A stretch of DNA of 64,000 nucleotides. Origin: Marsupella aquatica. Its lineage: Eukaryota; Marchantiophyta. Of the stretch, positions 15,846 to 26,685 are shown piece after piece. The stretch spans positions 19,654,001-19,718,000 of the forward strand of contig OZ316895.1 in NCBI GenBank assembly GCA_973895155.1, read 5' to 3'. Position 1 is the stretch's first letter; every line of letters starts with the position of its first letter. The notes under the pieces were generated by a model. It was not told the origin of the DNA. It saw nothing but the letters and a program-made list of their open reading frames with translations, and ran no database searches. Position numbers and translations under genes: made by a program.

Positions 15846-16341
15846 TCCTATGCGGTGTACTCTAGAGTTTTATCAGACTTTTCAGTTTACCGTCCAGTAG
15901 GATTTTTTGTTTGTTGTTTGCTTGAACTTAGTCTTATGGTTTTTCTGTGTTATTCCTTCACTTGTTGGGCCTCTTTGGTCTTCTTGGGGTCTTTTCATTC
16001 AATCCCCCTCCTATGCAGTTTACTCCATAGTTCTACCAGACTTTTTAGTTTAGTGTTTTTTGTGCCCACTAGTGTATTTTTGTTTTTTTGTTTGCTTCTT
16101 AGTCTTTTGGTTTTTTCTGGGTATTCCTTCACTTGTTGGGCCTCTTCAAATGGTCTTCTTGGGGTCTTTTCATTCCCTCTCCTTACTATGCAGTTTCAAA
16201 GCTCTACCAGACTTTTCATTTTACCGTCCAATAGGGTTTTTTGTTTGTTGTTTACTTCTTAGTCTTGTGGTTTTTCTAGGTTATTCCTTCACTTGTTGGC
16301 TGGGCCGCTTTGGTCTTCTTGGGGTATTTTCATTCCCCCCT
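15846..16341 (+). repeat. Three tandem ~165-bp T-rich repeats
   Basis: Three diverged copies start at about 15846, 16009 and 16180. Each runs from tcct-x-ctatgcag through ctaccagactttt and a T-rich stretch with tttgtttgttg, to cttcacttgttgg, ggtcttcttgggg and tttcattccc. The overlapping open frames of ~135 aa here are products of the repeat and its pyrimidine bias, not genes. The composition resembles the 3' tails of plant LINE or LTR elements, but no coding relic is attached. Confidence 0.85.
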
Positions 16342-16417
16342 TTTATTGTGTTCTTTTGCCTTTGGGACCATGTCTCCCGGTTTGGTGTTCTTGTATTTGT
16401 CTTTTTGGCAGTGCGAG

Positions 16418-16475
16418 ATTCATACTATATATATTTGATTGCATATATTCATACTATATATATTTGATTGCATAT
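16418..16475. repeat. 29-bp exact tandem duplication
   Basis: A 29-bp unit beginning attcatactatatatattt is present twice, at 16418-16446 and 16447-16475, without mismatch. This points to a recent duplication. Confidence 0.92.
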
Positions 16476-18588
16476 TTCATTAGTGGAAGTTTTAGGAGTT
16501 AAAATATATATTTTTGCTAGTACAGAAAGTTCTCATCGGGGTTCTGATTTGAAGCTGGTATCGTACTGCTTCTGGCCTCATACCATGGTCCCCCGTATGG
16601 TCCTCAATTATCATACTGTATGATTTAATATGAACACACCCCAATCTTGAGGCATCCCCTACTCTGGATAAATTAGTCTGTGGGCACGATCGCTTAATTG
16701 ACTGATCGAACTTCAGCCTCCCACACTTAAATCTTCTGAGCTAATATTTCTTTTGGAATCGTCTTTGTTTACTTAATATCCTTTTCAAGCAACAAGAGAA
16801 TGTTGAAGACGTTATATGGCAGACTTTCCAAGGCTAACTGACAGATCGAGAAACAACAAAAAACATTAGGGAGCAGGATACACAAGTACCCGAAAAGGTA
16901 TTTGCAGATACAATGAACCGAACGGTCTCACGTACAATTATCGATCAGCCTGGTCGGAGAAGTCACTCTACATGTTAGAGTTCTATAGAGTGTTCCTACA
17001 GACAGACTGACTGGCGATGAACATGTATAACATACTTGTCCTTCACATTCATACAGCAGCTTTCAAATCTGAGTGAGAACTTAAGAGAATGCTGCTATAC
17101 AAGCCAATCAAAAACTGTCAGGGGGCCCTCACACAAGATCAGCAGACGCTAGTTGTGCGAAATGAAGAATGAATGGAGCGGGTTTCATCCACTGGCACTA
17201 TGCTTTTGTGAAGCCTCAAATGAAATCTGAGAATATCCTTTATTATAAACCGACTTGGATAGATGGATGCTCTTTTACAGACTCTGAGTGACAATATCCA
17301 GGAGAGCATCAGCTAGCTATAGTGGCCGAGAAGGTTTTCAAAAGGAGGGAAAAAAAAGGATTCTGTCGACGAGGATGATTCTGTCGATGATGGTGACGAG
17401 GAAACTTGGATGACAGAGCAAACTTGTGTATTGATCGATCTCGGTTACTATACATTCTAGCTACAGCGACCAGCACGGCCAACTATCGTCATGAAGGTCC
17501 TCGGAACTGTCCGTCGATGTTGCCTTGACTTGGCCGCATAACTTCGCTAGATGCATGTTGACCGGGATACCTGCACGTACAACACTTCACGTTGAGGGAT
17601 GGAAATTCAAAATTGCATGTTACAGTTGTAGAAACACTTGAGCAAATTGTACTTGGGAATGAAGATATAGATTGCAGAACTTTCTTGATGCACGCAAGTG
17701 ACGAATCCTCGAATTTCCAGAATGCTCTTAGCTAAACAGTGCAATATAATCTTCAATGTCGGAAACTCTGAGTGCTTTTTCGATTGGTACGTAAGCTCAG
17801 ATGCATCCCGCCCATTATCAACGTTGCACAGAACTACTTGGTAACCTGGTAAAGTTACAGGTTCTAACTCACGATTCAACCATAACATCCTTACTAGTTT
17901 AATTATGAGTTCCCCGGTCAGACATGCATTGGGAGGCTCTCGAAACAGTCCTGCAAAGTGCAAACGGTAATGAATAGCAAAACCGTACACTAGTTTTGAG
18001 CTTGGGTTCAGATGCAGGGCAACTGTCCCACCAGTCCTTTAGACCTCCACCTGCACTAGCGATTATTTTGGGTGACGAAAATCGTGCAAATTGATGACCA
18101 GTCCGTGTAGCAGTCACTTCTCTCTGTAAGAAATCGATCGGAGCGAGAATCGGATGCATGCTATGTCCAAACAAATGTATGCTAGCATGCTACATATATA
18201 GGATCGGACGAGAAGAAAACGTCAATTTATATCCCATGCAAGCTACCCAACACACCACTTAATACGTACCTGGGCTGGAGCAAAGATCATAGATGGCTCA
18301 GTGGGGATGACAGCTTACGTATGAGAAGCATTTTCTTTCAGCCGAACGAGCAAAAGAGATAGTCAACTAGCAATATGCGCACGAAACTAGTTCGCTGACA
18401 TGACATGATACTTAGCTAGGGTATTCACGGCTCAGTTCTTGGTATATGCATTCTAACTTGACACTCAGAATTTCGACTTCGTAGAATCGATCATTCGGAA
18501 ACAAAGAAGGACTGAACCTGGCCGAGGCCGTGATCAACGTTATGCGAGGGCTGTTCGTACCTTGAGTAACTCTGAGCACACGCATTGC
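16476..18588. other. Intergenic; weak open frames only
   Basis: This interval separates the tandem repeats from the secreted-protein gene. Two overlapping minus-strand frames at 17607-17990 and 17899-18174 look somewhat protein-like. I found no family resemblance and no convincing exon structure, so I do not call a gene. Confidence 0.35.
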
Positions 18589-18897
18589 TCAACCCTGAAT
18601 CCAGACTGCGCGAAGCTTGGTTCCGCCTTGGACAACACAGCCTCCTCCGTAGATTTGTGCCACACTGCTATATTGTTCACAAACCTGCTGGTTGTGAATG
18701 GACACACGGGTGTCGGGGCTAACCTCGCTGATGAGAACGGCGCCCTGGTCCTCGAATATCTGGCAAGTGTTGCCGCCCACCAAGAAGGTGTTGGTAGGAG
18801 CGTCATTGCAGTTGGCATTGTTGAAAGTCTCAATCCTTGCTCCTTCGGTCACTATAGCTAGGACCAGAAGCACACAAAGAACGCGTGACAAGGCCAT
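18589..18897 (-). CDS. Small secreted four-cysteine protein, family unknown
   Basis: The product is a 102-aa single-exon protein. Residues 1-20 are a clear signal peptide: MALSRV, a Leu/Val core (CVLLVLAIV), and a likely cleavage after TEGA. The mature ~82 residues have four cysteines (30, 45, 73 and 87), enough for two disulfides, in the contexts NANCND, GNTCQIF, QQVCEQY and GGGCVVQ. The protein ends AVWIQG. It should be exported to the cell wall or apoplast. I do not recognise the family. The start is supported by the paralog at 23143, where the sequence around the ATG and the signal peptide are conserved while the 5' leader is more diverged. A TATA box lies ~150 bp upstream. Possible roles such as defence or cell-wall protein are guesses. 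Confidence 0.85.
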   Translation of the reverse strand: MALSRVLCVLLVLAIVTEGARIETFNNANCNDAPTNTFLVGGNTCQIFEDQGAVLISEVSPDTRVSIHNQQVCEQYSSVAQIYGGGCVVQGGTKLRAVWIQG

Positions 18898-21800
18898 GAT
18901 GATCTCGGAAGCGCTTCTGAAGCTAGGCTGAAGACAAGATGGAGCAATCTCTGAAGTTTGACGATGAAATGGACAGAGGATTGGGTGGGGCTGTGCGAGC
19001 TACTAGGATGCATTGATTGTGAAATACCGAAGTGTTGGACTGGATTTATATAGAGGCACGGCCGAGGCACCGCGAGGCAATACTAGCGATACACTCGTAT
19101 GTACCACAATTCGGTCCAGAATTTTCACGTCACAAATTACAAAATCAACATGAATGATGTGACATAGGACCAAGTCAATATGCAAATTGTTGATTTTAAC
19201 CATTGACCCTAAACCCCAAACAAGTTACCAAATGACACAGTCGACCTACCCAGGTAGAGACAACTGAAAGCTGTTACTTCGGGATTCGACATCACTAGTA
19301 AACGTTCAGTGATATTAAGGATTAATTTGTTAGACTAAGCTTCTCACGTACAGCGGGTTGCACAGTCATATCACACGTATTATGTCCGCTGTCGTATTGT
19401 AGCGCACCATAACATTGTTTTCAAGACTGGGTCGACACTCGACAGAGCCGAGTAGATGGCAGTTGGGGTTCGAGACTCGAGACCTGTCGTACTTCTCCGT
19501 ATCCATCGCTGAGCCCCGTAAATCTCTCAGTGGGAGCACAAGCTCATTGACTCCCATACAACGCACTAAGTCTCTGAAAGTCAACTTACCTGCAAGAGTC
19601 AGAGTGCTTTCGTGAGTTCAGCACTTCGCTTACCGTGCTAGGTACAATAGTACAATACTCCTCCTTCTTCTCCTTAGATGTAACGTTGTCTTGACGATGA
19701 GGTCGAAAGTACTCGATAGATGCCATTATATATCTCACCCTGTATGATTTTCACCACATCTCATGGCTGGGAACATTTAAAGGTTTAAATCCAATAGTCA
19801 TAATGACTTCCCTCCAAAAGTGCATTTTGTAGGCAGAACAATCCAAGGAAATTAAAAGGCAATGTTGTATATTATAGACTGTAGATAGATATCAATATAT
19901 GCAACACGTAATCCAGATCAATGTACCCAATCCACATATATGGACCTTAACTTGGGACCAGTACATTCCAATCTACATGTATACTTTCCCTTCAAATGGT
20001 ATATCCGGGAGTGGACCAACTTAATTTACATCACGAGCTTCCCTATTAATGAAGATTCCCTAGTAGAGTACTTACTTCAGATATAATACAATTGTGTGTA
20101 AAAAAGGACTCATTTTATTTAACATCTGATTTAAGTATATATAGTAGTGTTAAAAAAATTCATATAATTATGGCAAACTGAAGCTATTAATTTTTTTACA
20201 TTTTCAGGAAAATTAAACTATTAATGCTATTAATGATAATATTAATAGCAGCATTTCTTGCAAAATATTCCACAAAATGATTTCCACACCCCGTTAGCCA
20301 GAAGATTCTTTCTTTGTTTCTAAATTATTTCCCCCTATAAAAGCATTCAAGTTTATTTTGCCCAAATCCAATCAATATTGGGAGTTTTCTAAGTTCTAAG
20401 ACAACAGATGCAAAATCGGAGCAAAAGTACGCACATGGCAAGCTTAGTGCACTTCATCTTAGTGTTAATTCGTGAATAGAAGCTAAAGCTAGTTGTGGTC
20501 TAGGGCCCCACCACCCCACCAAATGTATGTATGGAGAGCAGAATAGGATGATTGCAAAATTGTATGATATGTCAAAATGGTCATGCATGCTGATTTTTGA
20601 TATACCTCTATTGCTATTCAAAGAATGCCTTGGGCATTCAGGCTCGTTAAAAGAAAATCATAGAAATAATAGCCAAACCGTCTCTATCAAGAAAGAATTT
20701 CACATGGCAGACTAAGCACATATATAAACCCGCACAGCAAATTCCATGTCAATGAATTCCATATACTCAAAGCCGAAGGTTCCGTAAGGTTTTTCTTTAG
20801 TTTTTAAAGTAGGCTAAACACTCGCGTTCAATCTTCCTCTTCCTCACAGCTCAGAATAACAGCAGATTGAACCATTACATAACTGTCAAGAGAAAACCCT
20901 TATATACGTCAAGAGAACTACAGTAGACAGCATTCCAAGCGGAATAATTTCGGGTCACCAAAATGTGTGTTTAAATTCCCAAAAATGCTAGTAAGTGAAC
21001 AAAATGAATGGGAACGGAACAAAATGATGCATCAATAGGAACACTGTTAAAGACTCAAGCACAAAATGCACAATTTCTGACTAGGAAAGAGCACCGAGCA
21101 CCGACAGCAAGCAGCATCGAGAAGCAGTCAGAAGCATGCACGCAGCAGTGAGCACGTCGAGTAAACAGCATAGAGGGCCGTGAAACTAACAGCGAGGGCA
21201 GCCCTAACTGGCCGCGCTGCTAGAATTGCAGTGAGGTCAGCGGCTCGGCTCTCCCTGCCTCCTCTAACTCCTTCGGTTGCCCACAATTTGCCTCATTAAA
21301 ATAGAAAAAACAATTACTCCTAGCCACAAGACAAACTAAGTTACCAAGTTCTAGGACGAGCCCTGAAACTACAAAGCTACATTGAACTCTGAACATCTCG
21401 CATAAACTTGTCATCTCATTGGTTCACCATGTGGGCAACCACCAAAAACTGCATCTAAAAGTATTTTAGTATTCACAATCGGAGCAAAAGTCTAGATTAT
21501 GGAAATATGTTTCCTGCCTTCAGGAATCTTGGCTCCCGGTATGGAGTTCGTTGGGATATATATATAAGACATCAAAATATGTGATTGTTTTGTGGACCAC
21601 ATATGTCACTATTTGTGTCGTCTTAGATGGAAAGCTGAACATCAAATATTGTCTTGGTTTGCATATAAGTGTAATTGTACGATCAAAAGGGTGTGTAAAA
21701 TTTGTGGACTACTAGTTACTGGGCTGTGCATCTTTGCCGCATGCTTGCTCCTAGCTAGCACAGACTAAACATAATATAGACAGTCTTTAAGATATGCAAG

Positions 21801-22940
21801 CCTAGCTACCAATGCACGATGCGAAAATGGAAGCAAATCAATCTTGAGATAGTTACTCGTTCCCTTGTTAAGAACTGTCAAACAGCTAATCGGTGTGGAG
21901 AATCCATGATGAATGTTCTCAAGTGAGTCTTTGATCTTGTGGCATACAGACGAGTGCAGAATTTCAATTAGTGCTTTACAGTGCGGGATTTCTAATTAGT
22001 ACAACCTAAAGTTTGTCGTCTATTTGCACCGCGGCCAATATATCACCAGACATTTTTAGCTGCAGGAAAAATTCTCGAAGTTCTCAAAGGAAATTCTCAA
22101 AGTCTTAACGCACACTGCTCTACAATTTCAATACCGTCACCAGTACTTGGCAGGCGCTTAACGCACCCTATTCCGAGTTCTAGACTCAGTTGAATACCGT
22201 GGACTTCTGTAACCAGTGGTTTGGAATTGAGCGTCAATGACAGCGACTTTTTTTTTATGGAGGGTTCGGTAACTGGTCGCGACCTCCCAACGAAGCCATC
22301 AATGCAGGGTGATGAACGATCATTGCATGCGTTCGCTTTATCGTAGATATGTTAATTAATGCGATCAGAAACACTGCGTCCTTACGAACGGTACATGACC
22401 TGCTGTACGTCACTGATCAATGCAACGAGCGACATGCCGATAAAAGATAGTATGTTAAGCACTTGGTACCAGCTGCTTGATACAGGACGAAGTCAATCGG
22501 AGTCAACTCTACCAAGAAAATTGTTTTGACTGATATCTGCTGAGACCCTGGATGATAGGGTGAGAACTTCAATAAGAGCTTTAACTTCCACGTTCCGAGC
22601 TGACCTCGTCTTCGCAACAATGTCTATTACGCATGCAGTACGGGGGGCTGCAATACCGACAGCGGATCGAAAGTGGGTGAGACGGAGCGCTCTACGAGCA
22701 GATATATTTCAATTGAGGAACAACAAACTGAAGTGGACGTGCAAATGATACTCAGTTACGCAACCTTAGTCACGTCAAGTAAACAAATTCAATATTCTTT
22801 TTCTGAAGGTGGTTAATGTTCATGCAAGATTTTGTACGTTGTCCACAAACATTAAGGTCAAATGGTCGAAATCAACAAAAAATGAGTAGGTTTTTGTCAC
22901 ATCATCTATAGTGATTCGTTTCGACACGGCGGTTCTGGCA
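18898..22940. other. Intergenic, AT-rich, between two paralogous genes
   Basis: Apart from the promoter-side homology at each end, I see nothing supportable in these 4 kb. Open frames are short, there is no LTR or inverted repeat of note, and no RNA gene is visible. Confidence 0.4.
19042..19053 (-). promoter_or_regulatory. TATA box of the secreted-protein gene
   Basis: On the minus strand the sequence is CTATATAAATCC, 145-155 bp upstream of the ATG at 18897. A shared block ttcacaatca follows it, and the same order is seen at the paralog. Further upstream (to ~19200) the promoter keeps blocks in common with the paralog, including ggtcaa and gtcacatcat. Confidence 0.7.
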
Positions 22941-22984
22941 AAAAAGTCCTCCACAGACTGTATCATCCCTCCTTCCGGGTGACT

Positions 22985-22994
22985 CAATATAAAT
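22985..22994 (+). promoter_or_regulatory. TATA-like box of the broken paralog
   Basis: The sequence caatataaat lies ~150 bp before the ATG at 23143 and is followed by ttcacaatca, as at the intact copy. Homology with the intact gene's promoter extends back to about 22850. Confidence 0.6.
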
Positions 22995-23142
22995 CTACAG
23001 CAAAATGTTTCACAATCACACTTTACCTCACTGCACGGGTGGCGTTTACCCCCAGCAGCGCGCACAATACACAGTCCATAGCTCTTTTATCCTCATGTCA
23101 AGAACGCTCATCAGATTGTCTCCAGCTAAGTTCAGTGTCATC

Positions 23143-23451
23143 ATGGCAATGTGGCGCGTTGCTTGTGTGCTTTTGTTGATAGCAATAGTGACCGAAGCAG
23201 CAAGGATTGAGACTTTCAACAATGCCAACTGCAACGACTCTCCTACCAACACCTTCTTGGTGGGCGGCAACTCTTGTCAGATCTTCTAGGATCAGGGCGC
23301 CGTTTTCATCAGTGAGGTTAACTCGGACACTCGTGTGTCGATTCACAACCAGCAAAATTGTGAACAGTACAGCAGTGTTGCACAGATATACGGAGGAGGT
23401 TGTGTTGTGCAAGGCAGAACCAAACTTCGCGCTGTCTGGATTCAGGGTTGA
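23143..23451 (+). pseudogene. Paralog of the secreted four-cysteine protein with a premature stop
   Basis: The reading frame matches the 102-aa protein at 18589-18897 along its whole length, including the signal peptide, all four mature cysteines and the AVWIQG end. Codon 49 is TAG (23287-23289) where the intact gene has GAG (Glu). As written, only 48 residues would be made, losing two of the four cysteines. No other frame damage is visible, so the stop is recent, or is a sequencing error or read-through site. The two copies point away from each other. A TRIM element begins 27 bp after the final stop. Confidence 0.85.
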
Positions 23452-23499
23452 GAAATGCGTATGCTCAGAGTTAATAGCTGTTGGAACTTTCAACAGCAT

Positions 23500-23569
23500 G
23501 GACAGGCTAGGAATTGAACCTAGGACCTCCCCTGTACATCATAGTGATCTACCACTGAGCTACAGGCCC
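23500..23569 (-). other. tRNA-like Pol III promoter module in the 3' LTR
   Basis: These 70 bases, read on the minus strand, have the layout of a tRNA. They run GGGCCTG, TAGCTCAGTGG (an A box), a D-arm, a T-arm CTAGG-TTCAATT-CCTAG with the B box GGTTCAATTCC, then a partly matching acceptor strand. The D stem has a change here (GATC in place of GAGC) compared with the other LTR. The anticodon stem does not pair well, so this is not a working tRNA gene. Confidence 0.75.
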
Positions 23570-23661
23570 TTTGTGGCTGTATCCATCTTAGTTCGAGTGT
23601 GGTTCATTTCCAACACCCACCCTTGAGCCACACTCGCTACAAGGGAAACTCCTTTTTCTTT

Positions 23662-23674
23662 GGCTCTGATACCA
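23662..23674 (-). other. Primer binding site of the TRIM element
   Basis: TGGTATCAGAGCC on the minus strand directly abuts the CCCAACA end of the 5' LTR. It is complementary to the 3' end of plant initiator Met-tRNA. Confidence 0.92.
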
Positions 23675-23695
23675 TGTTGGGACTTTCAACAACAT

Positions 23696-23765
23696 GGACC
23701 GGCTAGGAATTGAACCTAGGACCTCCCGTGTACATCGTAGTGCTCTACCACTGAGCTACAGGCCC
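23696..23765 (-). other. tRNA-like Pol III promoter module in the 5' LTR
   Basis: This is the better preserved copy. The acceptor strands GGGCCTG and CCGGTCC pair at six of seven positions (one of them G-T). The D stem GCTC/GAGC and the T stem CTAGG/CCTAG are perfect. The A box TAGCTCAGTGG fits consensus, and the B box GGTTCAATTCC has one deviation. The anticodon arm is poorly paired, so promoter function is more likely than tRNA function. Confidence 0.8.
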
Positions 23766-23816
23766 TTTGTGGCTGTATCCATCTTCGTTCGAGTGTGTTT
23801 CATTTCCAACAATAGC

Positions 23817-26685
23817 TCTACTAGGTACAGCTCTCTGGTAACCTTGATCATGGGCTTGGCCTGGTTCAGTTCTTCCTTTTTAAAAAAAATTCACGAGTCA
23901 ATAAACAGACTGGGTTTGAACATGCAACCTATGACACCGTTTTACACTTCATTCAGTGACACCCTTGTCATTTTCAATAGAAAAGTTTTGAGACACTCTT
24001 CTCCTTTTCAGAAGCAACGTTTGATGTCCAATACTGGGTTTAAGTGTCTTTTTGGGCTAATTATAAGTGACTTGGAAAGATATTTCCAACTATTCTGATA
24101 TGCTTCATGAACAAATGATGGAGTTACTAATTTTCAAAGATAATTGCAAGTCAACTGAGCTTCAATTTCTAACTAAGTAGATAAGTGGACTCTCTCTACA
24201 GTATATATGTACCCCAACTGAAATTATTACCCGCCTGGCTTCCTGCCCTGAGTATTTGAGAGATATACTTCATAAGCCCTTAAATTGACTACACTATTAC
24301 CTCACACACAGTATTTGGGAACAAAGGTTTTTGAAAGCTGTCACCATAATTAATGTGTGTGAGACTATATAAAAAGTGAGACTAAATACATGTTATTCTA
24401 AATTAGAGTAAGTGAGATTATTTTTGGTGACACTCAAATAGTGTGTGATGAACACATATTATGTATATAGCTTATGAAAACTACAAATATTTCTAGTAGT
24501 AAGATATATTTGTAATGGCGTATAAAATTAAAAATGAATGTCAATTGAAAGTCAGATTTCATTAAAGTATGATGAAATGAAAACCAGGTTATAAATACAA
24601 TCAAAATCAAATTAGAACCAATGACAATAGACTGAACTCTTTACTTGTACTAATATTTATATTTTTTCAGATTTGTAGTCACACTCTTATTAGTGTGTGT
24701 GATACTATTTATGCAGGGAGACTATATAAGTTATGATACTAATTACGGTAAAGAGTGTAGTGGTACTTGATGGTCCCCATGAGGTTTAGATACAGTGGTT
24801 TAAGGTGTTTTTCGACTGTATGGAACACTCATGGAGTCCATCAAATAACACTTTGGGGGTCCATTAGGTGTATCTCTCCTGGGTCTTCAAGTTAAATTGT
24901 TGGGAAGGGGGGAGGAGGGAGGGGCTGGGGCAGGTCAGTTATTTAAGTCAATTTGCGAAGTATGGTATTAACATAGGCTGATTAATTAGTATCATCAAGA
25001 CTAGACAATCAAAGTGGACACTTTCTTAGAGTAAGATAATTTATTGTTTATGGTAACGCCAACTGCAAAGCTGTTACATTTGAATAAAGGTTAGGGTCTC
25101 GACCCTAAGCCCTAACTCTCTTCCCATGGTACTCCCATCATTGCCCGAAGATTTGGCTTGATCATTCATAACACATCACCCCGGATGAGTTCCCCGATGA
25201 GAACCAGGGGAAATCACTGTACCAGAAGTTCGATTCCTTCTGCATCAGAAATCACCACAAGGAAAAGGAAAAAGGGAACACTAGGTGTCCTCTGCATAGG
25301 AATTATCACAGTAGGGTTCGATGCCCCGATACGGACCCATCCCAAAAGCAGGTCGGTCCCACTGGTATACGAAAAGGAATCAGAACGGGGTTGAGTTCAG
25401 AGCTTCCAAGAACATGATCATCAGTAAGCTGACACGTTTAACTCCGATCCCTTGAGTATATTGCATCATACGGTTGGGTAGTTGAATTTCTTTGTCAGTC
25501 AAATAAATAAGTGGGCTGAATTTACAGATCAATTTTCCTGCGAACAACATCATAAGTCCCCTGGAATACTTGACATCGTAATATAGATGAAGACTTTGGC
25601 AATCAAATCATATGTGACCTGTTTCAAGATCAATTTTCTTGAGAACATAACACTATCAGTCAGCTTAATTTCATGGTTGAGAACATGACATATGGCAGCT
25701 GCAGTTTTCGAGGGGCAAGGCTCCCATTGTAGCCAGGAAACATCTAGGGTCAGAGCCTTTTCTCAACGAAGACTTGGACGCCAGTTCACAGGGACGAGAT
25801 TCGACGGTTCACAACCAAACCTGGAGATCCAAACAATAATCCATAATTGACTATACTTAGGCAAGTCGGAGTCACAAATTGCAACGAAAACGGCAGAGAT
25901 TTTCTCCTGAACGCAAAAATCCATTCCTGCTTGTTTCCTCATTGAGCCGTTCCGAGTATCTCACAAGCATTAGGTATCTCACAAGCATTAAGCGATACCC
26001 AATTTGCACAGGTACTGTACACCTACTTATAACTACAACCTGACGAGTAATCCGAGCATGGGTAATTAACAACCATTCATGATTTGACCATTGAGCTTCG
26101 ACCTTTCTACGTTCGTGTTAGATCTGTGGCTAAATAAGTTTGGAACCCGAGTGACATTCGATGGTGGTGCTGGACACACTCCAAATAACAATAAAACGGC
26201 ATTCTCTCTCTCTCCGTGTGCAACACTGATTCCAACTCGTTTTCTTCTCAAGAGGCTCGTGGACACTGTTGAGTCCGCTGAATTCCGTCAGCTATGCCCA
26301 GTTGCAGAGGGACTGTGTTTAGCTCCGCAAGAATGAGAATATCGACAGTCTATTGGATAATGTTTGACCAAATCCACTCTAACGCTAAGAAGTGAATTTT
26401 GATCGTTTGTGGAGGAGCAACAACGCTTCGTTTAGCAATGATTTACCTCCTATCTTCTTACACTGTTCCTGGTAAGCCAAAGAGGCGCAATTTAAAACTT
26501 TGATGGAGTCCCTGGAAAAGCAGGACCAGAAATCAGTGCCATTCGCGGAATCAATTTGCGGCAATCTTCCCGATAGCTGAGCATTAATTACTTCCTGCTG
26601 TTGATGTGCAGAAAGGCGGCAGCATTTGCGTAAGCACAAGGCCACCCATATTCCCCACAGAATAAATACTCCCTGTTGAAATCAA
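23817..26685. other. Intergenic, AT-rich; possible 3' end of quinolinate synthase transcript
   Basis: No gene is supported here. The right end should include the 3' UTR of the minus-strand quinolinate synthase. A short minus-strand open frame at 26385-26645 in that UTR has no recognisable content. A candidate inverted-repeat element at 24289-24762 is listed separately. Confidence 0.4.
24289..24762. repeat. Possible 474-bp terminal-inverted-repeat element
   Basis: The segment starts ctacactattacc and ends ggtaaagagtgtag, which are inverted copies with two differences over 13 bases. Inside are several gtgtgtga / tcacacac blocks. I find no target duplication, so this call is weak. Confidence 0.35.

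Larger units (their letters stand above)
23479..23811 (-). mobile_element. Complete 333-bp TRIM/SMART-like LTR retroelement
   Basis: Two 137-bp LTRs (23479-23615 and 23675-23811) have TGTTGG...CCAACA ends and flank a 59-bp internal region. The target duplication is atagc, exact on both sides (23474-23478 and 23812-23816). On the minus strand the 5' LTR is followed at once by TGGTATCAGAGCC, the standard primer site for initiator Met-tRNA. The purine run AAGGGTGGG precedes the 3' LTR. It has no coding capacity, so it would need enzymes supplied by another element. Its most unusual part is the tRNA-like module in each LTR, described separately. Confidence 0.93.

Noticed and set aside
15855-16467. 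Two overlapping 135-codon frames with membrane-like content
   Set aside because: Hydrophobicity comes from the T-rich tandem repeat; both frames repeat the same peptide blocks.
17607-18174. A gene made of two overlapping minus-strand frames
   Set aside because: The content looks protein-like in places (GLFREPPNACLTGELIIKLV), but no family, start or splice model was convincing.
23696-23765. A true tRNA gene
   Set aside because: The A box, B box, D arm and T arm fit, but the anticodon stem does not pair and the module recurs inside a second LTR. It is part of the retroelement.
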